This document shows, in pieces, positions 17,747 to 26,401 of a stretch of DNA of 64,000 bases. The stretch spans positions 1-64,000 of the forward strand of contig NZ_CAJHCQ010000002.1 of the NCBI RefSeq assembly GCF_904848665.1. The letters run 5' to 3'. A model generated the notes under the pieces. That model saw nothing but the letters and a program-made list of their open reading frames with translations. It had not been told where the DNA came from and made no database searches. Each line of letters opens with the position of its first letter. Position 1 is the stretch's first letter. A program made the position numbers and the translations under genes. This DNA is from Paraburkholderia hiiakae. Lineage in GTDB: Bacteria > Pseudomonadota > Gammaproteobacteria > Burkholderiales > Burkholderiaceae.

Positions 17747-17979
17747 AACGCGGGCGCCGGTAACCTTGCACGCTGAACGGCGTTGCCCGGGAAAGCGCGA
17801 GAAAACGTGCGAGTCAGGCAAACTAAAAATGATGGCCATGCAGATATGAAAGACTTCTTCTTGGGAATTGACCCCCATATGATTGATATATCCACTTTTC
17901 GAATAAAATTTTCCTTAGGCCGTGTCGAACTTTTTGCTGCTTTTGCTGACATAGCCTTATTCGAACAACCATCATGTAG
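17747..17979 (+). promoter_or_regulatory. AT-rich promoter region of the response regulator gene
   Basis: The stretch around 17870-17970 is much richer in A and T than the surroundings (ATATGATTGATATATCC, AATAAAATTTTCC), as expected for a promoter region of the gene starting at 17980. I cannot assign a specific sigma factor site. Confidence 0.4.
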
Positions 17980-18642
17980 ATGATTTCTCAACCAGCGTTT
18001 CGAACCCTATCAGTAGCGATCGCAGACGATCACCCGATGATCCGCCTCGCGATCAGAGATGTACTCAGCACCATCGGTTTTCAGGTCGTCGAGCTATACC
18101 AGTCCGGCAAGGCGCTCTTTGAAGCACTCGAACAGCAACGCTTCGATCTCGTCGTGACCGATTTTTCGATGGAGCGCGCGCCGGGCAACGAAGACGGCCT
18201 GCGCCTGATCCAGCGTCTGCGCAGCCGCCACCCCGATACGCCCATTGTCGTATTCACCATGCTCACCAACAGCGGCCTGCTGGCGTGCATCAAGGCAGAA
18301 GGCGTGGCTGGCATTGCCGGTAAATCGGAAGACCCGGAAATCCTGAAGCGAATCTGCCTGAACGCGGTATCCGGCAGCGCAGGTCCGCATCTCTCCCCCG
18401 CCGTTGCGAACAGGATCAGCAGCGCGGGTGGACGCCCCGGTGCAAATGCATGCCATTTGTCCCCCAAGGAAATCGAAGTCGTCCGCATGTTCGCAAACGG
18501 CGACTCGCTCACGAGCATCGCGGCCTCCTTTCATCGATCGCTCGCGACCATCGCAGCCCAGAAGCGCTCCGCCATGCAGAAGCTGAATATCGCCAACAAC
18601 GCCGACCTGATCACCTATGCACGTGACCACGGTCTGGTATGA
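17980..18642 (+). CDS. LuxR/NarL-family response regulator
   Basis: 220 residues. Receiver domain about 10-130: IADDHPMIR, phosphoacceptor Asp in LVVTDFSM, Thr in VVFTML, Lys in AGKSED. A LuxR-type helix-turn-helix follows at about 155-215: LSPKEIEVVRMFANGDSLTS, then IAASFHRSLATIAAQKRSAM. This resembles BvgA/RcsB regulators. Its stop overlaps the kinase start (ATGA at 18639-18642), so the kinase at 18639 is its near-certain partner. Targets unknown; the envelope operon across the inverted repeat is an attractive candidate. Confidence 0.93.
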   Translation: MISQPAFRTLSVAIADDHPMIRLAIRDVLSTIGFQVVELYQSGKALFEALEQQRFDLVVTDFSMERAPGNEDGLRLIQRLRSRHPDTPIVVFTMLTNSGLLACIKAEGVAGIAGKSEDPEILKRICLNAVSGSAGPHLSPAVANRISSAGGRPGANACHLSPKEIEVVRMFANGDSLTSIAASFHRSLATIAAQKRSAMQKLNIANNADLITYARDHGLV

Positions 18643-21600
18643 AGAAGACGGCAACTCCGCGAGGCAATGAGTCGCCACTGCGCACCTTCGATTCCGTCGA
18701 GAAAAACCTGCAGCGCGAAAGACATGTCTTTTCCATCGTTGTGGCGTTGCTCGCGCTGTGCACGCTCGCCTGTGCGGCGGTGGCGATCGCAGTCCGGCTG
18801 AACGCCTCGCTGCGCGCGCAGGAACAACTCGCGCGACTTTATGAGCAGAGCATCGTGGATGCGGTGCTCGAGCGCCGCAGCGCGCTCACGGCCTCCAACC
18901 TCGTACTGAGCCTGCGCGCGAACGACCCGTTCCATCCCGACCACGGCGGACAGGCAAACAGTGTCTGCGTGCGCGTTTCGCAGTCGTCGCAGAAGGACGT
19001 TGTCCTTCAGCAAAGCTGTAACGAGGCGGTCCGCATCCTGCTCGCGGCAGGGCAGATGCCGGCCATCGAAATGATTTCGGTGGCCGACGGGGCAGCCTAT
19101 CGATACGTCACCCCTTATTCGGCGCGATCGCGCGATGAAGCGAAGTACTCGTCGACACAGACTTCGATGATCGTTGACGCCGTTCTCAACCAGTACCGTG
19201 CCGCGAGACTCGATCCGTTGGAAGCAGCGCGGGAAAAGCGTGTCGTCTGGCTGACGATACCTTCCGGTCAAACGCGGGATAGACCGGAGATGATCGGCGC
19301 GTCACTGGTCTCAAAAAGCAATCGGATCTATGCCGTTGCCCTGACACGCATTGCATTGCGAGATTTGCTCCAGCCTGCAAGAGATGGGCTGTCTGTTCCT
19401 GATGCGATCCTGTTTGACAGCTTCGACGCTCCATTGGCCAGCCCTGGAGAAGAGGTCAAAGCCGAACTGCTTGACCACAAGCTGCAAGGCCGCCAGGACG
19501 GCGTATTTCACTGGATTCCGGGTTACGGCTGGGCGCTGCGCCTCGCCCCCCTCACCGCCGACTTTGGCCACCTCGTTTTCGTGCTCCCGCCTGGGCAACA
19601 GTTGCAGAAAATGGCCAGCGAGTTGCTGCTGATAGGCGCAGTAACAGCGCTGGTTCTCGTTTTGCTTTTTGCCATGTACCGCCACTGGAACTACCGCTTC
19701 CTCGTGGTGACGTACGAAGAAGCTTCGCGGGCGCTCGAGAGCGAGATGCTCAACCATCTGCTCGTTCATGCGAACCCGGTTGGTTTGTGCATCGTGCGGC
19801 GGGAGGCGCTGGAAATCATCGTTTCGAACCAGATCGCGCGTGAGGTTCTGGGCATGTCTCCCGGGGAAACGCGCTTGCCGCACGGTCTTCGCGCCGTATT
19901 CGACGTGCATCTTGGCGCACAGTCGGCGAGCGCCAGCGAATCCGGGATATTCCAGATCCCGCTTACCCTGAACCGGGCAGACGGCAACCCCGTGCATCTG
20001 GAAATCACCTATGCGCCCGCTGAGGTCAGGCAGGAGCCGGTGTTGTTTTGTGCGATCGTGGACATGACCGAGCACCATCACTCGAAGCAATTGCTACGAC
20101 AAGCCAAGCTCGCGAGCGATGCAGCCGCGAAAGCGAAGCTAGCGTTCTTCGCGTCGATGAGCCACGAATTGCGAACGCCGCTCTCCTCGCTCGTAGGGAA
20201 CATCGAACTCCTCGCCTTGGGGAAACTGGATGCCGGACAAAGAGAACGCGTTCGCGCGATGCAGGTTTCGTCAGATGGTCTGTTGCAGGTGGTCAACGAC
20301 GTACTCGATTTTTCGAAGATCGATGTTGGCGCGTTGAGGATCGAAGAAACGCCTGGGTCGCTAGTCGATCTGCTGCACGGGATTGCGGCGTCGCACGCGC
20401 GCGAGGCGGGTAAGCGCGGGCTGACCTTGCACGCCGTTCTCGATCGACGCATTCCCGCTGAGCTCCATTTCGACCCTGTGCGCGTGTCGCAGATCATCAA
20501 CAATCTGCTGAACAATGCGCTGAAGTTCACCCACTCCGGGAAGGTGGTACTGCGTGCGCGATGGGCAAATGACGCCCTCACCATCGAGATCTCCGACACC
20601 GGCGTTGGGATTCCCGAGGACCAGCGCGATCGCCTTTTCCAACCGTTCTCCCAGGCGTCAGCACACCGCCTGAGCAACGCACGGGGCACCGGGCTCGGTC
20701 TCTCGATCTGCGCGAAACTCTGCGAACTCATGGGCGGTGGGATCAAGCTTGACAGCATGGCGCGGGTGGGTACGCGCGTCACCGTGAATCTGCCTCTAAG
20801 GGTTTCCAACGTCGGCCGCGACACCGCCACGCTCGCGAGCGCGCCAGCAACGCGAATCGCGGTGCTATTTCGTGCACCTGAACATTATGAAACGCTGCTG
20901 AACCATCTGGACTGGTCGGACAATCCGCCCGTGGCCATACGGGACATCGGGGAGCCTCTCGACAGTAACGCATTCGAATGCCTCGTTGCTACCGAAGAAT
21001 TTTCTCCTGAGGACGTTACTCGATGGTGGGGCGCGCCAGCCTCGATTGTCTGGGTGAAGCAACAGGGTCCGCTTGTCGCTTCGATACGGCCGGACGGAGG
21101 CCAGGAGGTCTCGATCTACAGTCGAGCAGGATTTCAGGTTGCATTGCTGGGGGCGATATCGGGTGGGCCGCTGCCTGGAACGTTCATCGGTGGGCGTAGC
21201 GGCCAGACGCCGGAGAAGCCGCTGGAGGGCCTGCGCGTCCTGATCGCCGAAGACAACCGCCTGAACCGAAGCCTGCTTCGCGATCAACTTTCCGTATTGG
21301 GCGCCAGCGTGCTCCAGGCGAGCAACGGCTACGAAGCACTGACAACACTGTCGAACAATCGGGTCGACGCAGTGCTGACCGATATCGATATGCCCGATAT
21401 GAACGGGTTCGAACTGCTTCGTGAGATTGACGCGCTCGCTCTGGATATCCCGGTTTACGCGGTCAGCGCGAGCACGCGGCACGCAGACGTTTCTGACGCG
21501 CGCGTAATGGGTTTCGCGGACTATTTTACCAAGCCCGTCTCCCTTGCCGTTCTCGCTTCGGTGCGCAACGGCATCGCTTCAGAAGAAGATGCGTTTCGTC

Positions 21601-21968
21601 TCAGCAAGAATCCTGCAGCCGGGGATGCGAGCACCGAGAGCGCTATTCCAGAGATTCCGCGCGTGCCCGCAGCCTATGTGAGCGCTTTTCTGGAGCAAGC
21701 CGAAATCGACATTGAGGCGCTTGAAATCGTCATTGCCGAGCGCGACGTTGCGCAGCTCGAGCGAGCGTTACACCGAATCTCGGGCACGCTCGCCGTACTC
21801 GAGCGTTCTGAACTGCTCGCCCTCTGCGAAGAGTTGCACCACTACCTCGCGGAAATGGAAAGCTGGAACGCCGAAATCGAAAGCCAGGCCGGGGTCGTCG
21901 TGCAAGAGTTGGCGCGCATGTGCGAATGTACAAGCGATACGTACACCAAAGAAACTGAGGCGATTTAG
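18639..21968 (+). CDS. Hybrid sensor histidine kinase with receiver and Hpt domains
   Basis: 1109 residues. Membrane helix at about 30-52, a large periplasmic sensor (53-325), second helix at about 326-347, a PAS-like region (about 370-480), HisKA with His near 509 (FFASMSHELRTPLSS), HATPase with N box IINNLLNNALKFTHSGK, G1 DTGVGIP and G2 GTGLGLS, a degenerate receiver-like stretch (about 725-850), a full receiver (LIAEDNRLNRS, phosphoacceptor Asp in LTDIDMPDMNG near 914, Lys in YFTKPVS) and a C-terminal Hpt with His near 1044 (ERALHRISGTLAVLER). This is a full His-Asp-His phosphorelay ending on the adjacent response regulator, like BvgS or RcsC/D. The signal sensed is unknown. Confidence 0.95.
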   Translation: MKKTATPRGNESPLRTFDSVEKNLQRERHVFSIVVALLALCTLACAAVAIAVRLNASLRAQEQLARLYEQSIVDAVLERRSALTASNLVLSLRANDPFHPDHGGQANSVCVRVSQSSQKDVVLQQSCNEAVRILLAAGQMPAIEMISVADGAAYRYVTPYSARSRDEAKYSSTQTSMIVDAVLNQYRAARLDPLEAAREKRVVWLTIPSGQTRDRPEMIGASLVSKSNRIYAVALTRIALRDLLQPARDGLSVPDAILFDSFDAPLASPGEEVKAELLDHKLQGRQDGVFHWIPGYGWALRLAPLTADFGHLVFVLPPGQQLQKMASELLLIGAVTALVLVLLFAMYRHWNYRFLVVTYEEASRALESEMLNHLLVHANPVGLCIVRREALEIIVSNQIAREVLGMSPGETRLPHGLRAVFDVHLGAQSASASESGIFQIPLTLNRADGNPVHLEITYAPAEVRQEPVLFCAIVDMTEHHHSKQLLRQAKLASDAAAKAKLAFFASMSHELRTPLSSLVGNIELLALGKLDAGQRERVRAMQVSSDGLLQVVNDVLDFSKIDVGALRIEETPGSLVDLLHGIAASHAREAGKRGLTLHAVLDRRIPAELHFDPVRVSQIINNLLNNALKFTHSGKVVLRARWANDALTIEISDTGVGIPEDQRDRLFQPFSQASAHRLSNARGTGLGLSICAKLCELMGGGIKLDSMARVGTRVTVNLPLRVSNVGRDTATLASAPATRIAVLFRAPEHYETLLNHLDWSDNPPVAIRDIGEPLDSNAFECLVATEEFSPEDVTRWWGAPASIVWVKQQGPLVASIRPDGGQEVSIYSRAGFQVALLGAISGGPLPGTFIGGRSGQTPEKPLEGLRVLIAEDNRLNRSLLRDQLSVLGASVLQASNGYEALTTLSNNRVDAVLTDIDMPDMNGFELLREIDALALDIPVYAVSASTRHADVSDARVMGFADYFTKPVSLAVLASVRNGIASEEDAFRLSKNPAAGDASTESAIPEIPRVPAAYVSAFLEQAEIDIEALEIVIAERDVAQLERALHRISGTLAVLERSELLALCEELHHYLAEMESWNAEIESQAGVVVQELARMCECTSDTYTKETEAI

Positions 21969-22085
21969 CCCACACTTTCCAACTTCTATGATTGTGACCA
22001 TTGCCGCGAAGACGCAATATGGTCATGACAGCTGCAGCGATCAACAGCAGATCTGTCGTTTCACTTCATGTGGACTCTCCCTTCT

Positions 22086-22112
22086 CGCCCGCCTTCGTGC
22101 GGGCGACTTTTT
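22086..22112 (+). terminator. Rho-independent terminator after the hybrid kinase
   Basis: A 7-bp GC stem (CGCCCGC with loop CTTCGT, then GCGGGCG) is followed by ACTTTTTC. It lies 118 bp after the kinase stop and just before the next gene on the same strand. Confidence 0.75.
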
Positions 22113-22126
22113 CCCGCGAGTCACTT

Positions 22127-22621
22127 ATGAGCAAACGTCGACATTTTATGTTCGCCGCGCAGGCTGCGTTCGCGCTGGCGTCCGTTATCGCGCCAGCCGT
22201 GGCCGAAATTGCGCAGGCACAGGTCATTTACCCGAAACCCGTGATTTATCCCGCAAGAGGACAGTCACCCTACCAGCAGTCGAATGACGACGCGGCCTGC
22301 TATAGCTGGGCGAAGCAGCAAAGCGGCGTGGATCCCGCATTCGCGGCGACGGCGCCGGGCCCCGTCGTGGTGCCTGGCGGCCAGCGTGTGGTCGGCGCAG
22401 CACGCGGCGCGGCGGCGGGGAGCGTAGCTGGAGCGATTGCAGGCGACGCCGGCAAGGGGGCCGCGATCGGTGCGATGGCAGGTGGAATAGAACGGCGTCA
22501 GGAACGTCGTGGAATAGCCGCATACAACGCACAGGCCCAGGCGAGCAACGAGTACGCAATGTCGTCATATTGGCACGCATGGCGTGCCTGCATGACAGGC
22601 CGGGGCTATACGGTCGAATAG
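22127..22621 (+). CDS. Secreted glycine-zipper protein
   Basis: 164 residues from the ATG at 22127. A signal peptide (MFAAQAAFALASVIAPAVAE region) ends near AQAQ. The middle holds a glycine zipper (GAARGAAAGSVAGAIAGDAG, then KGAAIGAMAGG) of the YMGG/Rick-17kDa type, which can insert in or lie along a membrane. The C-terminus is YWHAWRACMTGRGYTV, with a cysteine matching the one in DDAACYSW, often disulfide-paired in these proteins. Probably a periplasmic or outer-membrane stress-type protein. Its own terminator-like palindrome follows at 22668. Confidence 0.82.
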   Translation: MSKRRHFMFAAQAAFALASVIAPAVAEIAQAQVIYPKPVIYPARGQSPYQQSNDDAACYSWAKQQSGVDPAFAATAPGPVVVPGGQRVVGAARGAAAGSVAGAIAGDAGKGAAIGAMAGGIERRQERRGIAAYNAQAQASNEYAMSSYWHAWRACMTGRGYTVE

Positions 22622-22667
22622 GTGGTTGTGCGCTACGAACGCGCGCGACACGGTAACCCAATGCAAA

Positions 22668-22685
22668 GCGGCCCGGCCGGGCCGC
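22668..22685. terminator. GC-rich palindrome between convergent genes
   Basis: GCGGCCCGGCCGGGCCGC is a perfect 18-bp palindrome, 47 bp after the glycine-zipper gene and facing the end of the minus-strand gene at 22857. No T-run on either side, so a terminator role is only plausible. Confidence 0.35.
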
Positions 22686-22856
22686 GGTATTGGTCGCCGC
22701 CAAACCATCCCTTCGAGTCGATCGAGGTGCAGGCGCAAATGCGTGGCGGTTCTCGACCATTCTCCTCCTGGTGAATCCAGTCGCGTGGCCGTGTCACCAA
22801 GCAATCCATCATAAGATCATCTTTTTTCACTAAAACAACACGGGATGAAATCGCGC

Positions 22857-23201
22857 CTATCCCGATCGCCGAGCCATCGCGCGAATCACCTGGTCGAGCA
22901 GCGGATCCAGTTCCGGCCAGCGCCACTGCCTGGGTTTCACGATCGCTCGATTTTTTTGGGCGCGCGGGGCGACGACGGCTGACGGCGGGGGGCCGTATTT
23001 GAAGGTTCGAACACTCCCGCGGCCGTCTGTTCGAACGACATGAACTTCGCTGGCGGCGACCAGGGCACGCAGCCTGATCCTGATTCTCAACTGGCTGACA
23101 TCCAGCGCTTGAGCCAGCAGCTTTACGGTCCACCCATCGCCGTCGAACATGAGATCGAGGACCCGCTCTTCGAGCGTGGCGACATAGTGCCCACCAGTCA
23201 T
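22857..23201 (-). CDS. Small putative winged-helix protein
   Basis: 114 residues from the ATG at 23201, with GGAGGTGAAA immediately upstream; the 12-base longer start is less likely. The N-terminal half (ATLEERVLDLMFDGDGWTV, LLAQALDVSQLRIRIRLRAL) looks like a winged-helix DNA-binding fold, followed by a basic linker and a C-terminal WRWPELDPLLDQVIRAMARR segment. I do not recognise a named family. It lies just downstream of the phosphotransacetylase gene on the same strand, 79 bp away, and may belong to that transcript. Confidence 0.6.
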   Translation of the reverse strand: MTGGHYVATLEERVLDLMFDGDGWTVKLLAQALDVSQLRIRIRLRALVAASEVHVVRTDGRGSVRTFKYGPPPSAVVAPRAQKNRAIVKPRQWRWPELDPLLDQVIRAMARRSG

Positions 23202-23279
23202 TTTCACCTCCAATTATTCTGTACTCCATAGTGATTCGCAACCCCTCTCCGCCTGCCGGGGCTCGGATCCCTCCGTGGC

Positions 23280-25505
23280 CTAGACCACTGCGGACTGCAA
23301 GCAACCGGATTCACCTGATGCGGCCCTGCTTGCAGGCACGCGCGGCGAGAGAAGTGCAGGCGGTTCGCCGCCGACGCCGAACTCGTCCGTCAGACACTGG
23401 GCGGCCTCACGCCTGCGCTCTGCAGCTGTCGCTGATCCCGCCTGAACTGCGGTAATTGCGATCGTGTAGACGATGTCATCCACGAGCGCGCCGCGTGAGA
23501 GGTCGTTGACTGGCTTGCGTAGCCCCTGGAGCATGGGCCCGATGGAGATGACATTTGCCGAGCGCTGAACCGCCTTGTACGTGGTGTTCCCGGTGTTGAG
23601 GTCGGGAAACACGAAGACGTTGGCGCGACCGGCGAGCGGGCTATGGGGCGCCTTCTGTCGCGCCACACTCTCAACGGAGGCCGCGTCGTACTGGATCGGC
23701 CCGTCCACCACAAGGTCCGGGCGCAGACGGCGTACGATTTCGGTCGCCGCCTTGACCTTGTCGACGTCGACGCCGGATCCGGACGTGCCTGTCGAATAGG
23801 AGATCATCGCAACACGCGGGTCGATGCCAAATGCTCGCGCACTCTCAGCGGACTGGATGGCGATTTCGGCGAGCTCCTCCGCATTCGGGTCGGGATTGAT
23901 TGCGCAGTCGCCGTAGACCAGAACCTGGTCCGGCATCAGCATGAAGAACACGCTTGAAACCAGACGTGAGTCCGGTACCGTGCGGATCAGCTGAAGTGCG
24001 GGGCGCACCGTATTGGCAGTCGTGTGGACCGCGCCGGAAACCAGCCCGTCAACGTCCCCCTCGGCCAGCATCATCGTGCCCAGCACGACGTTGTCCTCGA
24101 GCTCCAGCCGGGCCTTATGTTCAGTCAGACCTTTGGCGCGCCGCAGCCCGACCATCGGCGCAATGTAACGCTCGCGCACGTCCTCCGGGTCGATGATCTG
24201 AACGCCGGCGGGCAGCTCGATCCCGTGACCCGCGGCGACGGCGCGGATCGCCTCGGGCGCGCCCAGTAGCACGCATTGCGCGATGCCGCGGGCCACACAC
24301 TGTGCCGCCGCCTGAATCGTACGCGGCTCCTCTCCCTCGGGCAGCACGATGCGCCGGCGGACGGCACGCGCCGACTGGACCAGGCGCGTGCGGAACACCG
24401 GAGGGGGCATCAGCGGCATCCCCGGCACGTCCAGACGCGCGACGAGCGGCTCGGCCACGATGCGCCCGGCGATATAGTCGACCACCTGCTCCATGCGTTC
24501 CGCGTCGCCTCGATTGACGTGGCTCGACAGGTTCGCCAGGCGCGCGGCGATTGAAAACATATCGTCGTCTGCGGCGAGCACTGCCAAACGGTCAAGTGGT
24601 CGGCCCTTGAACAGCGCCGCCATGTCTGCTGATAACGCACCTCCGCCGGTGAGAAGCAGGCCCGCGAGAGGCATGCCGCGATGCGCGGCCAGCGCCACCG
24701 CGATGATCGCATCGGTGCGGTCGACCGGCGCGACGACTAACGTGCCCGGACGTAGGCGGGGCAGCAAATGCTCCGGCGAACTCGCCGCGACGAGCACATT
24801 GTCCACTCTGACCGTTGCTGCCGCGCCAGCGCGCACGACGCGTAAATTCAGGCCACAGGCGACGTCGATCACGCGCGGGGAAAGCAGACGCTGCGCGGTC
24901 GGCACCGACGCGAGAACAGGCGTGCCGTCCCCAAGCACGTCGAGCGCCCGGGCCTTCATATCGGGTTGTTCGGCCGCGTGGTTCACGAGCACGCCGGCAA
25001 GCGGGCGCCGTCCGCCATCACCGTATTGTTCGGCAGCCCCGGACGCGACGGCGCCCAGGTCCGCTATATCACGCGCGCGCGCCGAAAACACGGGAATCAA
25101 TTCGGCGCTTAGCGTACGAACGATCTCGATGTTCAGCCGCGTTGCAATCTGGAAGTCGACGTCCGGGATCAGACCTTCGACCACGAGGACCTGGTTGCCC
25201 TCGCTCGCGGTGTCGACGATCGACACCACGTCTTCCATGAGACCCGCCAGCTCGCCCGCTCGAACGCGCTCGATCGCGCCTGTATAGTCGAGCGGTTCTG
25301 GTGTTCGGGTGCCGCACAGGGTGCGCGCAAAATGCGCTGAGAGGTCGTGCTCTCCCGGAATCGACTCCGGCTGTGCAACGGGCTTCACGAAGCCTGCGCG
25401 AACGCCACCGAGTTGCAGCGCCCGCACGAGTCCAAGCGCCATCGAGGTAAGGCCGGCATCACGTGAAACCGGGACAAGGTAGAAGATTCGGGGTGAATGG
25501 CTCAT
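23280..25505 (-). CDS. pta: Phosphate acetyltransferase, long form (module 1)
   Basis: 741 residues. Residues about 1-220 are the BioD-like P-loop-derived domain (FYLVPVSRDAGLTSMALGLV), about 230-340 the DRTGG domain (TLVVAPVDRTDAIIAVALAA), and about 390-715 the catalytic PTA_PTB domain (IVLPEGEEPRTIQAA, GLVSGAVHTTANTVRPALQL, MISYSTGTSGSGVDVDKVKA, FPDLNTGNTTYKAVQRSA). It converts acetyl-CoA and phosphate to acetyl phosphate and CoA in the cytosol. It is the last gene of module 1, 32 bp after the PFL activase. The C-terminal 25 residues are unusually rich in Ala/Ser. Confidence 0.95.
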   Translation of the reverse strand: MSHSPRIFYLVPVSRDAGLTSMALGLVRALQLGGVRAGFVKPVAQPESIPGEHDLSAHFARTLCGTRTPEPLDYTGAIERVRAGELAGLMEDVVSIVDTASEGNQVLVVEGLIPDVDFQIATRLNIEIVRTLSAELIPVFSARARDIADLGAVASGAAEQYGDGGRRPLAGVLVNHAAEQPDMKARALDVLGDGTPVLASVPTAQRLLSPRVIDVACGLNLRVVRAGAAATVRVDNVLVAASSPEHLLPRLRPGTLVVAPVDRTDAIIAVALAAHRGMPLAGLLLTGGGALSADMAALFKGRPLDRLAVLAADDDMFSIAARLANLSSHVNRGDAERMEQVVDYIAGRIVAEPLVARLDVPGMPLMPPPVFRTRLVQSARAVRRRIVLPEGEEPRTIQAAAQCVARGIAQCVLLGAPEAIRAVAAGHGIELPAGVQIIDPEDVRERYIAPMVGLRRAKGLTEHKARLELEDNVVLGTMMLAEGDVDGLVSGAVHTTANTVRPALQLIRTVPDSRLVSSVFFMLMPDQVLVYGDCAINPDPNAEELAEIAIQSAESARAFGIDPRVAMISYSTGTSGSGVDVDKVKAATEIVRRLRPDLVVDGPIQYDAASVESVARQKAPHSPLAGRANVFVFPDLNTGNTTYKAVQRSANVISIGPMLQGLRKPVNDLSRGALVDDIVYTIAITAVQAGSATAAERRREAAQCLTDEFGVGGEPPALLSPRVPASRAASGESGCLQSAVV

Positions 25506-25537
25506 GATACTTTCTCGCTTTACTGACGTGACTTGTG

Positions 25538-26341
25538 TTACTCGGCGGGCAGACCGCGCTCACGAAGGATCTGGACAGCCTCTGCGACCTTCGCCGCTGA
25601 GGGGGGCTTCACCCCACTCAGCTTGTAATCCAGGTTCAGGCTTTTCCATTTGTGCGCGCCAAGCTGATGGAACGGCAGGACGTCGACGCGCTTGACGATC
25701 GGCCCCAGTTCGAGAAGAAAATCAGCGAGCCGCACAATGTGCTCAGGGCCGTCCGTGATGCCGGGAACCAACACGTAGCGGATCCACACGGACTTGTTCA
25801 ATCGCGCGAGCCGCCGCGCAAAGGCAAGCGTCGGTGCGAGCTCCACGCCAGTCAGCTCACGGTAGTGCGTAGTATCGATATGCTTGATATCGAGCAGTAC
25901 GAGGTCCACCGACTCGAGCCACTCGTCGCTCACATTGGCGCCGAGGTAGCCTTGCGTGTCCAAAGCCGTATGCAGTCCAAATTCATCGTGAATCCGCTTG
26001 AGCAACTGGCCGACGAAGGCACGTTGTGCGAGCGGTTCACCGCCGGAGACTGTGACTCCGCCGGTCATGCGCAGGAACTTCACATATGGGCGAACCTCTT
26101 CGATCGCCTCGTCAATCGTGACCGCACGTCCCGCCGCAAAACGCCAGGTGTCCGGGTTGTGGCAGTACGCGCAGCGCAGGGGGCAGCCCGCGAAGAAGTA
26201 CACGAAACGCACGCCCGGACCGTCGGCGGCAGCGCCCGTCTCCACCGAGTGGAGCATGCCCCGCTGGGCCCCGAGTTTCGCGACCACCTTGCGGGGTGCC
26301 GCTTCGCGCAGGACAGCAGGAGTCTGGAGGGTGGCGAGCAT
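25538..26341 (-). CDS. pflA: Pyruvate formate-lyase activating enzyme 1
   Basis: 267 residues, a radical SAM enzyme. The cluster motif is CPLRCAYCHNPDTW (Cys-X3-Cys-X2-Cys), preceded by GPGVRFVYFFAG. Further family marks: TGGVTVSGGEPLAQ, LDTQGYLG, LLDIKHID and VLVPGITD. It uses S-adenosylmethionine to make the glycyl radical on PFL. A roughly 28-residue N-terminal extension (TLQTPAVLREAAPRKVV) precedes the usual start. It lies 60 bp after the PFL gene, across a 10-bp hairpin. Confidence 0.95.
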   Translation of the reverse strand: MLATLQTPAVLREAAPRKVVAKLGAQRGMLHSVETGAAADGPGVRFVYFFAGCPLRCAYCHNPDTWRFAAGRAVTIDEAIEEVRPYVKFLRMTGGVTVSGGEPLAQRAFVGQLLKRIHDEFGLHTALDTQGYLGANVSDEWLESVDLVLLDIKHIDTTHYRELTGVELAPTLAFARRLARLNKSVWIRYVLVPGITDGPEHIVRLADFLLELGPIVKRVDVLPFHQLGAHKWKSLNLDYKLSGVKPPSAAKVAEAVQILRERGLPAE

Positions 26342-26366
26342 GGCTGAAATCTCCCTTCTGAGGACA

Positions 26367-26392
26367 GCCGGACCGGTGCCTTCCGGTCCGGC
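26367..26392 (-). promoter_or_regulatory. Intercistronic hairpin between PFL and activase genes (module 1)
   Basis: GCCGGACCGG and CCGGTCCGGC form a perfect 10-bp stem with the 6-base loop TGCCTT, in the 60-bp gap between the PFL stop (26402) and the activase start (26341). There is no T-run. It may slow read-through or protect the PFL message, giving more PFL than activase. Confidence 0.7.
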
Positions 26393-26401
26393 CTGAGTGG
26401 G

